Positions 1 through 14,200 of a DNA stretch of 64,000 bases are shown here, in pieces. The stretch's first letter is position 1. Each line of letters opens with the position of its first letter. Below the pieces are notes generated by a model. That model saw only the letters and a list, made by a program, of their open reading frames with translations, did not search any database and was not told the origin of the DNA. The stretch is from Apostichopus japonicus (taxonomy: Eukaryota > Echinodermata > Holothuroidea > Aspidochirotida > Stichopodidae). Made by a program: the position numbers and the translations under genes. The stretch spans positions 23,344,960 through 23,408,959 of the forward strand of contig NC_092563.1 of assembly GCF_037975245.1 (NCBI RefSeq). The letters run 5' to 3'.

Positions 1-139
1 CAAGTATAGATATAAACTGGGACATAGAAGATTTTTGAAAGTTTTGAACCCATACTCACATGGAATGTCCCTGGGGCTTAATTTACCCTGCAGTGTCCTT
101 TTCTGATCTTTGTTTACTGACTCTGTTTATTTGTAATCT

Positions 140-361
140 ACCTTTTCTCCTACCTCTCCTCTTCCCCTGTTGGTTTCTTTCTTTCTTATCTCCATCCCTT
201 GTCTACTAATCCCCTTAAATCTATCTCTTTGTGTTCACCATGCTCATTTACCTGTCTGTATTCTGTGATTGTTTTTGTTCCTTCTGTTACTGTTACTCGT
301 CATTTAGCCTTTGAAGAAGATCCTGCTAGGATCGAAACGTCAGGCCAACTTACTTTTACAC
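140..361 (+). mobile_element. 5'-truncated relative of the 17.5 kb foldback element
   Basis: From about 150 to 361 this stretch matches the middle and right arm of the element at 17507-17861. It shares TTGTCTACTAATCCCCTTA, GTGTTCACCATGCTCATT and the end CAACTTACTTTTACAC. The left inverted arm is missing. GATCGAAACGTCAGGCC is better preserved here than in the other copy. Confidence 0.7.
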
Positions 362-699
362 ATATTTTTAATCTTGGTATTTTCTATAAATAGGGATGTG
401 ATTTTGGGGACACATGTTCTATAGCAATTACTGAGCTCCTATCCAGCCCTCAGTTGGTGGCAACCCCCCCCCCCCCTATTAAACACATGCTCTTCCATGC
501 AGGTGCAACTTAACTCACTCCCTTTGCTTTGGTTTCATTAGATACTGGTACCGAATATTGTAACAGCAGTTTTCAAGAAAATTTTCCCTCTTGTAATTTT
601 TTTGTTGGTATATGCCTGTCATCACTACTGATTGGAGTCATTTGTTGCTCATTAGCAAAAAACATTTGTCCCCAGTTTTTATTTTTTTTAAAGGATACG

Positions 700-800
700 G
701 ACAGCCTCCATCCCCCACCCCTTCCCCCTCCCCCATGCAGACTACTGCAATCCCTTATCTGAGCCACCATCATGTGTACAAAACCTCCACAGCTTACAGC
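700..800. repeat. Dispersed repeat, copy A
   Basis: A pyrimidine-rich run, then GCAGACTACTG, GAGCCACCATCATGTG and ACAAAAC. The same order recurs at 48205-48275. Family unknown. Confidence 0.5.
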
Positions 801-1840
801 TAGGACACAAGATTGTTGTGCCCCTCCTTAAATTTTTGGTGCCCTTCCAAATTCCTGGGCTATACCGGCCTCGGCCATGACCCCTCGCTTTAAGATCATC
901 TCCAAATTCTCTTGAATCCTTCACATTCTGGTAATTTGGATTGTTTCCAAACCTTCTGAATGGTCTTGGCTTTCTGTACATGGTGCCCTGTCATTTTTCG
1001 TCTGATCTTCATTGAGGATGCTTATTGTCTATTGAATATTTATAACCTCTAAGTTTGAGTAGCTTGGTTCCACCCATCTTGGCTGATAAATCCAGCACTT
1101 GGGACAATGACCAGCAACCTATCTAGCTGTGAATCTAATTAAAGACCTTTTTCTTTGAAAGACCACATGGTTGAAGAATGTTAATGGTGCAGGCAACAAA
1201 TTTTCTAGCAGTTGGTTTATCCGACTGTTATAGTTGAATATAGCTCACTGAATGAAAGGAGAAATCATAACGTGCATACTGCATTCTCAGAAAACAGTTA
1301 GCATATATGTTTTAAGTACAGTAATGAATTATTTTTCTTCGCTTTCAAAATCCCATTGGACACACTCTGTCTTTATTTTCTAAATATCTGTTAAAGAATT
1401 TTGTTCCATTTTGAACGGATCTCCATATGACAAAATGAATGTCCAGCTCTTTACTTGTATCCATATTTTGCCTATGTTGGCACTTTTGTAGTACTGTAGA
1501 ATTTTTCAATTTCTTAAAATCTCTCTTTCTCCAAATTAATTTGCCTAATTCTGAAATGATTTCATCGACTTGATGTCCTTACATTGCAGAGTGACAAAGC
1601 TGGCCTACCGGAGCATGAGAGAATAGTCAGGTGCTGCGAGTGTTTCCTAGGATAGACATACATCGCATGAAACTTGAACCGCTGGCAGAAATAGTCGTGC
1701 TTTTCTTGTATGAACTTACGACCAGGAAATACGTGGGTACATGATGTCAGTGGTGTCCTCTGGTTACGATGAATCATGAACAACATCACGGAGTCTGCCG
1801 ACACGACGGTTCTCGGAAGAGATGAAAGTCGAGAAGGCGG

Positions 1841-1848
1841 TATAAAAA
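1841..1848 (+). promoter_or_regulatory. Candidate TATA box of the cyclase gene
   Basis: TATAAAAA lies 104-111 bases before the cyclase start codon, just after a locally GC-richer stretch. It would place transcription start near 1870 and give a 5' UTR of about 80 bases containing one short upstream ATG (near 1878) that stops after four codons. Position is the only support. An upstream 5' UTR exon beginning near 1590 (after TTGCAG) is an alternative. Confidence 0.3.
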
Positions 1849-1951
1849 TTATTTAAGAACAAGCCTTACTATAAACTATGCATAGAGATTAGATTTCAAT
1901 TTTTATCTATCGGAAAGTGTGTGAGCGCACGGAATTGTAGCAGCCAAAAAA

Positions 1952-2224
1952 ATGGACAAAGAATTTTACCAGATGGGGGAGTTCCACGGAGATACGGTCA
2001 GCTTTGCGCCGTTGGACGAGCTGCTTGAGGAGCAGGACCGTGGGTCCAGCGGATGCGTCGACTGCTCCATGCTGAGACTCAAACATAAATTCCGGAGCAT
2101 GGACCTGGAATCTCTCTTTATACGTTACTGCACGCAGCTGAGGAAATCCCTGGTCGGTATGCTATGTCTGGTGGGATTCATCCAAGTCGCCGCCCGCCTC
2201 GCTGTGTGCATCTTCGTCGATGAG
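1952..2224 (+). CDS. ADCY2/4/7-like: Cyclase exon 1 (residues 1-91)
   Basis: Starts at an ATG in a strong context (AAAAAAATGG) and ends at donor GAG|GTGAGT, phase 0. Encodes an acidic N-terminus, a Cys-rich spot (CVDCSM), a basic stretch before the membrane and helix 1 (about residues 68-88). No other in-frame ATG upstream is open to this exon. Confidence 0.9.
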
Positions 2225-5200
2225 GTGAGTGAATATATCTTTGTCCGTTTAGATTTAAGGTGTTAGAGGTTAGATCGACAATTTTAATATTAAGCTGCTG
2301 GGAAGATTATAGTCCTTCATGCTTGGGGAAACTCGAACATGGAAGTGATGTTACATTCTGTTTTAAGGGTATTTTAAAGAATTTTCTTGTGGAGATAGAG
2401 AGGGTACTGGCAGAAGCTTAAAGGATCCAGTGGTGACCTGGAAAAGATAAACATTTTGTTGTGCTTGGTTGGAGCTCAGAAGAAAGACACTCCACTGTTT
2501 GAATGACCTGGAAAAAAATCTGGGGACCACCAACGGATATACGCTGGTAAAAAATCATGCATGCTGCGTAGTGTTGACTTCTTTGTAGGATCTTCCCAAG
2601 AAGCAAGCACGCCAAATATTATTCTGTTAACGACAGAAAATTTAGCAATCATTTTGCAAATAATACTAAGACAGGCTTCTAAAATCATTACTATAAATAA
2701 AAAAGTGGAGAAAAGTTGGGACTGGGTGAGTGATCTAGAGGAGAGGTCCTTGGAAGGGGCCAGGTTGGGAACGAGTTGTCTAAGGCCCTGGTAGTAAGTG
2801 CTTTAGCTTGGTGACCCCAATCTTCCACCTTCACCATCATGGCTACCCTCCAGCAGTGTATGTTGTGGCATGGGAAAGGGGCCCATGGCAAAGAGGTATC
2901 CCCCACACATTTGAGGGATTTCGAAGTACTTGTGTTTCAGATTTTGTTTGTTTGTTTGTTTCAGATTGTGTTTAAGATGTTTCAGATTTTTGCTTTTTTC
3001 TTCCTTGAAATATCGGCAAATGTTTTGTGTTTTTTCCCAAAATATTTCTTGCAACCCACCAAAACATTTTGGTGACCCAAGCAAAGGGTGGGCTATAACT
3101 GCCATTTTGAACACCAACTGGGGTCTAAAGGCAAACTCATATTCTACAAACTTTCTGTTTATAAATGTTGTCTTTCTTATTTCTTGTTCCATTTCCAGAG
3201 AGGCGGATCGTCTATGAAAGACTACTTATCTGAAATATTCCTCCTGATGGCCTTGCTAACTCTGTTTTTACTCTTCGTCGTCACGTGTGCCGACGCCGTG
3301 GCCCTGAAGTTCTACCGTCTGATGGGGCTGCTGATTTGGCTGTCCCTGATGGTAGCCATCTACATAGTCTACGCGCTCCACCTCAAGCCGGACGTGTTTC
3401 CCGTGGGCGATTTGGGCCTGATCATCTTTACCATTCTTACTCTCTACATGATGCTTCCCCTATCTACAAAGGGGGCCATATTAGCTGGCTGGACCACGTG
3501 CATCCCTCATATCATTCTCATGTTTGCCGGAGAGTTCTGGATCCCAGCCAATCAACTCAGCAACGGGACAGATTCCAGCCAGAACCAGTCTATACCAGAG
3601 CCGGAACCAGAACCATCGAGCACAACACAGGGATGTGCATCAAATGTGCGTACCACACAAAGTAAATCTGTATTCTTTCCTTCCTTTCTTTCTTTGAAGG
3701 TCAGGTTTAAAGTTTGGAGGCAAAAGACATGTGGCAGTTTATATACTATTTATATATATACCATTTAGAAAACTTATTATTTTGACCTACCTGTTTTCAT
3801 GATGGCGTTACCATTGGCAACTAGTCTTCTACTCTACTCCATTCAGACTAAATTTTCAAATATGATTAATATTTTATAAACAAAAAAAAATTGACGATAA
3901 TGAGAAATATGACGAGAAAATTATAGGCCCTGAGAGATAATTTGTTTGCTTGAGGAATGATGTGTTAACAGACGATTAATGTTTACAATGATAACTCTGT
4001 CACCATACAACAATTAGTTTGGTGCGTATAATTTCACTACATGTGTTAATAAACCAAAGCGATTTTAAATGATCAAAAGAATTATCAGCACTTCGCATCG
4101 CAGTCCACTAATATACTCATGAATGCTAAGATTGCAAAAAGCATTTTCCTATCTGGTATCTGTATAATACAGCATTGTCTTTCACTTGGAACATTATATT
4201 GAATAATTTCTCCAGAAATGTAGGCCTATTTGAGAAGTTTCACAACTTTTTAGCATGCTGTACATTAGTTTAGAGTCAGTACTTGGCAACCTTTAGTAAC
4301 AGCACACCCACTGCACAATGTTAATATGTCAGTAGCAAATGAGAGAGGGCATCTGTGGCATAAAATAACAATGTATTGTCAATGTATTCAAATATATTCC
4401 GATATATTCAATTGTATTCGAATATATTCAATGTATTTGAATATATTCAATGTATTCAAATGTATTGAATGTATTGTAAAGTTTGATAGTGTTTAAGTTT
4501 GTCCTACTGTATCCTGGCTATTATGTGAACATTTCGGACAGAATAATTGGAATATCTGAAGCAGTGGATGAACATTTAATAATATAGGTCCCCTGAGCAG
4601 AAGAATTGGTTTCATTTTACAAATTTGCCTTAAAGGAGCATTCCAAACAAATAATTTGATAAAATGATAAAAATCCAAAATGGCTGATCTGTGCCTGTTT
4701 TGTTTTTCTTTCTATTTCGTGTGGATGTTGAAAAAGGACACCGTAAAACTATTGAAACTCAGCTAATAAAATGAATGTTTCTTTGTTTGTGTATTTTTTT
4801 ATTAAATGCAATATAAGGTTAAATAGGATGGTATGATTTTCTTTTCTCAGTTTTCTGTGCGACTGGTGATTAGCATATTGCTCCTGATTTGTGCAAATTT
4901 TGTCGGCTGTTGCCACAAGCTCCTCCTCGATGTGGTCTTGAGGAAGACATTCTTTGACACAAGGACTTGCATAGAAAGTCGAGTCAAACTAGAATACGAA
5001 CAAGCACAGCAGGTAAAAGTCTCATTTCTATCTCTTATTTTTCGTAATTGTAACTTAAACAAATCATTTTGCAATTTTGCCAGCGTTTGTCTTTCTCCAT
5101 AAAAACAATAATTTTCATCACGTGGGAAGAAAAGAAGGGAAAAAATAACAATCTTTGGGTTTATTATGAGTTTCATTTTGTTACGAATATACCAAGTTTT

Positions 5201-8200
5201 CAAGATTTGCCCATCAAATCGTGGAATATTAATAACACATCCAGAGTTGAGTGGCCAGTTTTGTCGTATTGCGTTGATGAAACTACTGATCAACATACTA
5301 ATGGTAACCCAAGGTAATGATTAGGAGATCGAGTAGAAGGCCAACTTGATTATTGAAAGCTGCTGATCGAAATTGGCAAGTCTCTACCCAGTACGGTACA
5401 TATCCATGCCTTCATCGTTTTCTCTAAAATTACCGTTACGATCTCTCAGGAGATGAAAAGCGATCAGGCAACTTTTACCGTCGACAGCCGAGTAGATCTC
5501 TAAGTTTCGTGTGATGAAGGATTGACAAAAGTTAGTTATCGCTTAAGAGTTTTCCGTAGCTGGGTATTTACTCTGTAGTCTGTAGACCGAGGTATGTTCA
5601 AATATACAGGAATTGCAGAAACATTTTGCAAAATAAATGAATTTACAGAGAAATGAAATTCATGTAGGTACAGTGAGATGATATAAATAGTAATTTGTAG
5701 GTTTATTACTCTGTTGTTAGTTTTAGTGTAGAGCTCCTAACAAGCCAATTTGGGTACAAGGAAATATTTCTGTTTTTCCATTGGGAAAGAGAATTTCACT
5801 CAACTTTAATTTCCACTGCATTTTATGTTGACAGTTTATATACATAATACACAGTGGAATAAGAGTCTGTTAAAATATTTTGTATCCAAACCAGTGATCC
5901 ATAAAGATGAAGACGAATAAATGATTGCAAAATGTACAAATTGCTTTACCATTGCAAAGAGGTATATCAGCCTTTGTACATAGGTGGTCTTGTACATGAG
6001 ACCAACTAAAACTTGGACTAATCGAACCTTCGGTACTGAGCCTGTACAACATTGTAACGCTACATCATTCCCTGCAGAGGGTGACAATAACTGTTTGCAC
6101 AAGGATAGGAATCAACAAATGGAATCCTTGCGGAAATCGACACTAAACACCCCGTTACGCAGCAAATATCGCTACAAAATAAGCACATATTGCGCTAACT
6201 CTTTTCATAACTTTCTGAGTACAGCACTCAGAAAACTCTTTCTTATGTCATTTTGAAGAATATTGTGTCCTCTTTACAATGTTTTGTCGTGATTTATTAT
6301 GCGTGTGAACTAAACCCCGTACTTTTTAATCTGAAAAAGTAGAAACCACTTCGGAAAGCAGTGAAACTCTTCAAAATGTCCCTATCTCTCAATGCTGACA
6401 TTGTGCTCGATGGGAGTGTGATTGCATAACCAATTTCAAAGAAAAGTTTGTTGACTCTTCTCTATAGTGATATAAAATTCGACTTGATTGGTCAATATTA
6501 AGGCTCGTCTTTACACGGCTATAATCTGAACACAGCACAGTATGCAATGCTCTCACAGCAATTTCAGAGTGAAAGCAGTAAAGCTTCCTGTGCGTATACA
6601 ACAGCATTTAATTCTCTGACAACAGGCCGTTTATAGAGCAAAAATCTCCATATATGTTGTAGACATGCTGGTAGGCCAACCACTGTTTGCAGTAACTTAT
6701 GAGCGATAAAGGGCCACTCTTATCTGACTTGGATTGGCTGATAAAGTATCGTTGAAGGTCTACGGACAGCTATGAACAACATTGTCATCAACACTCTAAT
6801 AGGCATTAGAAATCATGTAAATAGCTGCAAACTCCCATTAAAATCCAGCAAAGATTGATCATTTTACAAGTCTTTTCTCAATTCTATGTTTATTTATGAA
6901 TAATCAATTAGCTAATTATGTACATTGATGATGTAAAGGGAGTGACTGCCTAATTTTCTGTTATGTTATCCCTTGGTTTTCACAACCTTTGCTTCAAGGA
7001 CACTGAACACAGGATTTTGGCCTAAGGCGATGTTTTGAAAAATGTCATTGTCTTCTTTGAAAAGAGGAACATCACATTATTCAATTGATATATGTGGGCT
7101 TGTAATTACGGGTTTACTTATTAAGGGCTAAAATAAGAAATTTTGATGCTCAGCGCAAACACTCCACTTCATAGTTTGCCAATATTAAGTGAGATTTATC
7201 GAAACTTAAAAAAGAGCTATTGAAAAATGTTCTACAGATTTTGAATGAGATTATCACACACAACATTTGTACTGAATATGTGGCTAGGTGTGCCTAGTAC
7301 TTGAATCACTTCAATCACTTACAATGATGGTAACTGAAAAATACATTTATCATGCATAAAGACAACCTCAGGAATAGACTGTCTTAACCAATTTGGGAAC
7401 TTGCGTATCAATTCCTTGTGGCATATATACTTAAATCATCCAAAATGTCAGAGTTATCAGTTAGATCTATGACTCATAGCTGCTGTATGTAAAACCTACA
7501 GTATGGAGTCAACAAATGCACACTGCATTGTTATAGTGTATAAATCCCCTACACTGACATGATTTGGAGTGATTTAATTCAAGCAAATCTAAAAGAACTC
7601 CCGATTTGCCAATGTCATGTCCGGTAGAAAATTTCAACCAAGCAGAACCATTGTGACATTTTCTGAAAGACAACTTATCTATCTCTCCAAATCTGTTTCA
7701 AGGAAATTGATAGTCATTATTAAAGGGGAAGAGCAATGCTGTTGAGACAGCCTGCCCTCTAAAAAGGATAACCATAAGCATAGTTCACTCTGCAGATTGA
7801 ATAGGGAAGTCTGGGTAAATGGATAGCATGGGACTTTCTCTGTCACCCTCCAAGTCCGGTCGTAAACAGTCTTTGAATGTGAGAAAAGTTAGATGATTGG
7901 AAAGATAGCCTTTTAAGAAATCATTTTCCATTCCAAGCTTAAAGAAAAGAAAGAGTCTTAGATGTTAAACGGCAAGTTGAAGTTGGGTCTCAATGATGAA
8001 GCCACAGGAAGCTGAAGATGTTTCTATCGCTTCAGCTCGTTGCTGCATGGGAGAGAGCGAAAGGAATCGATGAGAAATATATTATGAGGTTCTTGAAGTT
8101 GCTGAAATGTCTTTAAAAATTGCATAAATAATGACATTAGGATGCGACTTATATTTGGGAATCATAATCATTGATATTTCCAGTTGTTGTGTTTCCTTGT

Positions 8201-11200
8201 GAATATTTGCCCATTCGCAGAGATTGAGGGAATGAAAACTTCAGACAAAAGACTTTGTGTCCCGTGTCTGTAGACAAATAAGAGAAACGCTCAAACCAAG
8301 ATCAATGCGAAATTGGCTTAAAAGTACATCATTGTGATTATGCCATTATTTACTACGCAATAGTAAAAAGACAGATTCTTATGTCTGTCGAGATTGCATG
8401 CGTAAAGAGGCTTTAGTTTGCTTAAAATGATTATTTATATACATTAATGTGACATTAACCTTTATTTTGCGATCTTTTCTGGATCTGGAGTTTGAATGAA
8501 TTTAAAAAGTGGTTTTTTCTAACACTTTGTGATATTTTATAGTGTGTGATATTTTACGATAGTCATATCTGACAAATGTTCCAATAAGGTTCATTCCTAT
8601 CGGATCCTGCTTTTTTATTTTAGAAAGGATTCGTTCAGTTAAGGTATACAAACCAGTCCATTATATCAAAACAAACTCAGTTGAAAGAAAAATACTAAGA
8701 TTAGTTTCTCTGTCACATATTTTTTGATATTTATCCTGATTATATTTTTACCTGTTTTTTTTTTTGGGGGGGGGGTGGTTTGGTTTGTTTGGTGTCATGG
8801 TAAATTAAAATACTGCAAAAAACACTGGTACTGATTAACTCGGATATAATTTATTTACTTACCATTCGCATGGCCAATTACAGTAAGAATTTTAATGGTT
8901 TTATCGTATCGTATGTAAACGTGAAAGTATTAATGTTGGCCGATCTTGTATACTGAAAGTTGTATATTTTCATTTGCATAACAATTTGCTCATTTTGCAT
9001 AACATTTTGTGATGCCATATACCAGATTGAGTTTATACCTGGGTACCTGACATTTACCAGTAAATCTGTTCCCATCTGTCATCTTCTCATAGATGTTATG
9101 CTCTGTTTAAACTATCATTTGATGTGTATCAACTTTTTTGTTATGATGTACCTGATAATCAAAGTTAGCCCCTAAATTTATTAAATTTAGATTTGGGTGA
9201 TTGATAAAATAGTATAAGTCTTTGAACATTTTGATCAGTCATAGTGTAAGTATTTTTCTATGTCACATATTGGCATAGGCAATTGGACATAGGCAAATGA
9301 CGGATTTGAGGAACGGATTGGAACGGAAAGTGGAGAGGTTTGGTGGAGGAAGAGAGAGAGAGAATGTCTTTTAAATTCTGCCATGTTAGACCAAAATTGG
9401 AAACTTAGGCCACTCAGAGGAGCAAAATCATTCACATCTGCTGTACCTTGGTTTCTTTGTTCCCCTTATCCACTCTGGTTCTCCTCCCATTCTTCCCTCT
9501 TTACCCCTCTCTCTCCCCCTTTTCTACTCCTTTTTCCTCCCTTTTCTCTACTCTCCACCCCCTCAATTCCCTTATCCAATTGTCTCCTGCCTCCTCCTCC
9601 CTCACCGCCTCCTCTTCCCTCCCCTATGGAAGCACTGTGATGCTACCCATTAGGTAACTGAAATTCTGCCCCCAAATCCCTTATACCTTCCCTTCTCATA
9701 TCTTAAACTGTGACTTTTGTTCCTAGCTATAAATTGTAGTAAATTTTCTTTTTGTTACTTTAAGGCTGTTTCAATTCTAGATCTGTATTTATATGCACTA
9801 GCCTTAAATATTTTCAATACTTGTGTTATCGGTTAACTTAACATTCTCTTCTTCTGTGATGGTTACGATCACCTTACACTGAAGTACAGCTCAGCTAGTA
9901 GTTCTTATGGAGTTATTCAAAGTGACAATATACCACCCCCATTGGCAATGTTTGTTGTATAACACAGCTATAGTGCATTCTTGGCCTGTGACCTGCTCAA
10001 CTTTTAGTTTAGAGTCGGGTTATTTTAATGCCATTATCTGTTGGTTTTAATTAACCACATCAAACTGACATGTCAAAGTCGATCAGATGTCATCAAGATT
10101 GATTTTGTTATGGAATGATATCCAAAGGAAGAAAAACCTCTGCTGATCTTCAGCAGCCCACAGGGAGATTTCAAAAGAAATTAACAGATATTTGGAACTA
10201 TTTATGTCATACAGGCTTTAGCTTCCTGACTGAACTTAAAGCGACCTTTTGGAGTTGATTTTCATAAAGTTTTGGATGAAATCTTGTAAACAAATTAGTT
10301 GTATATTTAATTGAATATTCTATTCTCATGTCAAATATTGACAGATTGTATTCAGAGGTACAAAGCCAGTGTGAAAATTAAGGCAGTCCCAGGCTTGAAT
10401 GCAGGCAGATGCATGCTAAGCCCCTGGTATTCAGTGTGGGGTTTGATACCCTTCACAGGGTCGCACCCTTCGCAGGGTCGCCAACGATTCTTCGATGGTT
10501 GCCAAAAAAGTTGGATGGAACAAAATTGAAATTGACGATATTTGTGATGAAAGCTTGGAAAAATCTCGAACATATGTATCTACTTCAAAGCTGCAAAATA
10601 TCATGCACATTGCAAGTATTACCATAGTGACCCCTAATCTTGTAACCAAAGGTTTCAGCCTTGGCCTCCTTGGCAAATAGAGGGCTAATGCAATTGTTGT
10701 AATTGTCATGATGAATTACAAGCTGAAACTGCCATGTTTCTACTTGATAAATATTTAAATTGGAGTAACCAAAGCAGATCAACTTTAACGAAAACTTTAT
10801 AGTCTTTGAGGTGGAAATGCAAACTCATTAATTTGTTATGAATTCAGTAAAATGGCAACTGCTATAATAGCAGTCTGCAAAGTTTACCACAATCTCAATT
10901 ATGACAGAGATAGAAGCTTGAGAACTTCCTGTCCTTTCTAAAAGGGATAAATTTACCAGATTAAATTAATAATAAATAATAATAATAATAATTATAAATA
11001 AAAATTAATTCCCTGAGTAAAGTCAGGTAACCCATCATCCCCTTAGAGAGCGTGGTGGACGATTGGCTAAGGCGTCGGACTCGTGATCCAAGGATTGCTG
11101 GTTCGACTCCTGCCTAGTTAATTGCGTTGTGTCCTTGGGCAAGATGCTTTAATCTCAATTGCCTCTCTCCACCCAGGGGTTAAATGGGTACCTGTGAGGT

Positions 11201-14200
11201 AACTTGTCATTGGGCACAGCATATAACTGCAGCTGCCTGGAGGGATTGTCTCTGGTACAGGTTTCATTGACCAGGGGTAATATAATGTCTGTAAAGCACT
11301 TTGAGACCTATTGCTGGTATAAAGCGCTATATAAAAGTGGAATATTTTTATTATTATTACATTACACTAAAAAACAAAAGATAGTCAACTTTCCTGCATA
11401 GATATATAGATCCAGAGCACAACCTCCTCACCACTCATGTCTTTTAAAGTAGACTGCATGTTGATTAATTAAGTTACAGAACTTTTTGACTTTTGCGGTC
11501 CCAAAGAAGTCTGCTTTGTTCAACATGACCTGAAAGCTAACTTTTAAGTGACCTCTTCTTAATTCTATTTTGTATCTTACCTCCCACTGCACTTCCTAAC
11601 TTTCCTCCATCCCTAGCACCATATCCCCTCACCCCATATCTTCCAACATGGTGCATCCTATTTGAAGACAGTTGATGTATCTCAATTTCCCACCGATGAC
11701 AAAATATGTTTAAAGTTCTGATGTTTTCTTTTCCCCTCCAGTAGGCATGTGAGAGTTGAAATTTTTTGGTATCGTCACATTGTTCAAGTATTACTAATGG
11801 GATCCCGCCCAGGGAGAACAAAAATTGTGAAATAATGATTCGTTAAACCTTGTGAAGGAGACTCCCAACTTGGTTCGACTTTGAGGAAACGGTGAAAACG
11901 TACGAACCATACCATAATTTCTAATATTTCTGGTTTACTAAATCCTCTTTTTTATAGAGTAATATTGACTGACAGGGTATGATTTCCATCTATTCTGTAT
12001 TTTCTGTCTTACCCACCACCTCCCCTCTTTTGTGATCCACTCGGATGCATTTCTTTGTCTTAACTAACTGTTGCAACTTGTGTTTGATTCCCTTCAAATC
12101 TCTTATTTTTGGTCATAGGAGCAACTTTTGTTGTCTGTGCTTCCAGCCCACCTTGCTGCAGAGATGCGTACAGAAATGATGGAGAGGGTACGAGACCCTG
12201 CAATGACCCCGATGCCCCCTCGCCAAAACCACAGTACCACCCACTTTCATAACTTGTACATAAAAAGACATAAAAACGTTAGGTAAGTGAAGTTCCATGT
12301 CTCAATTTTCGTGCCGATAGTACCGTAACCGAAGAGCAAGGCGTTTGCCAGCTACCGGTTCGACAAATTCATTCCATGGACCATCACCAACAAAACTTCA
12401 AATAGCAAAAAAAATCTGTACCAAAAAGACGAATCTAAATTAAGCCGTTATAGTCCAGGCCATCAGGGAGAGATCGCCATTCTCCAGAAGTTTTCTGTGT
12501 ATTTAGTACCTTAGATTTCAGATCAGAGTTTGCAGTTCATACTTTTATTTTAGCAGAGCTGTAGTAACTGTTTACTTGCACTTGTGTATTTGTATGTGTA
12601 CGTTTGACACCTTGGATATATAGTATAGGCTCTGTTGCAGGATCAAGCACCCCTTAGTCACACTTCAAACCTTGTCCTTGTAATTGTTCTGATCCCAAGG
12701 GGAGATCTACTCGTACTTGTACTCATACTGTCTTGATGTCTTCCTGGTTAGTACAAATCTGGCGCTCAAAGGAAGTAATGTTTTGTAATACACAGCTTAC
12801 TCTGATTTCATCTTCTTTACGTAAATTACAAATGTTAGGATTGCCTCCCGGGTCACTTTAAGGTTCGACGAGAGTTTACTCTACAGATTTGGAACCGGTG
12901 CTCCGAGTCGAACCGACGTTCCCTGCCCAGATTTGAAATATCCGAAAATTTTGTTTCCGAATCAAAATCGCATTTATTTCACTAGAGCCTCGAATATACA
13001 GTATGGTGTAGACATGCAGGCAATAATGAGGAAGTGTTGAATGCTTTAGGAGGATGATGATGATAGAATCTATTTCTTTGATACATTTTGGGCGGTATGG
13101 TAGGGTCTAGCGTTATTATCAGTGTATCAGTGTAAGTATCGAACATACATACAAAGTACCCACACAGGGTGTATCAAATTTTATCCACACAGAATTTTGG
13201 ATTTGAAAAACGTCCATCAAAGCTCAGTTTATATTTCTATACACACAGTTTACACTGTATTTGAGCATGAAGTAAATGTGTATGTGGAACAATGAATTCA
13301 CTTTGTGAGGAAAGATTGCAGTCTCCTCAAGAGAACATTTTAATAAAGTCTTCCTTAATAATGAATGTGTTTCGGTGGAATAGAAATCCCTAAGGTAGGA
13401 CCCTAAACACATGAATGTCCTCGCGTTCTATACCGCAAGCACTAATGGTTTTAGAATCCGCCGATGTGGAAACGATGGGAAAAGCAAATACGGGTATGTT
13501 TATTTTGCATCGTGATCTGCCTGTGTAAAGCTTTAATCTGGACTGCAACTTTTTCAAACCGGCATCCACATTCACGATAAAACTTTCGTAATTTCGCCTC
13601 ACAAGCTTTGAAGATCAGAATTTGTTTAAGACGGAAGAAGTCAAATCCTAACCATGACTTCTTTATGGCTTCCTTTTAATTCTCCATTTTTTTTATGATT
13701 GAGGTTTTCCTTTTTTTTCATGGCATAAATTCCCAAAGCTTTATCTGTAAAAGGATTAGATTACATAGGCCTTCTAATATCCATACCGAGTTTTGTCCTT
13801 GCGTTCTCAAGGATTCCTGATGCCAAGGGAAGCAGATGGCGAATGGTCCCCTGACAAATGTTTGACTGCAAAACCAGGGTATAAGAAACATCTGCTAGCG
13901 AGAGAATAATTCCATCATTAAACCGGTCTCTTGTGCATGCAAGTTTATACTCTTAGTGCCTTATAGTCTAGCAAGGCTAGCCAAGCGCAACTTGAATATT
14001 AAAGTCAGGTTCAAGCAAATTCTTCATATCAAATCCCCATGAAAGGGATCTAGTTTAATCTGAAGGTACGAAAACTTGTGGTTTTGTCGGGAGAATTTAT
14101 ATTAATTTTTAATTTTCCTCCTTCTGAATATTGCCTCGGTTTTATAATCGGCGTGTTTTTAAATTTTTTTTGAAGAAAGCAGGGGTGAAGCCGAGAAGAG

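Larger units (their letters stand above)
1..1840. other. DNA upstream of the cyclase gene
   Basis: Apart from the truncated foldback relative (140-361) and the dispersed repeat (700-800), it holds a C run at 466-476. A locally GC-richer stretch at about 1580-1830 may be promoter or untranslated exon. No protein gene is recognised. Confidence 0.55.

Noticed and set aside
742-981. Arg/Gly-rich minus-strand open frame
   Set aside because: It overlaps the dispersed repeat and has no recognisable domain.
2803-3192. 129-codon minus-strand open frame
   Set aside because: It lies in intron 1, overlaps a TTTG run and resembles no family.
3646-3668. Alternative exon 2 donor at GTAAATC (3661)
   Set aside because: It ends in phase 1 while exon 3 needs phase 0. 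GTGCGT at 3646 fits.
11048-11120. tRNA gene
   Set aside because: The tRNA-like head continues into a SINE body and tail.
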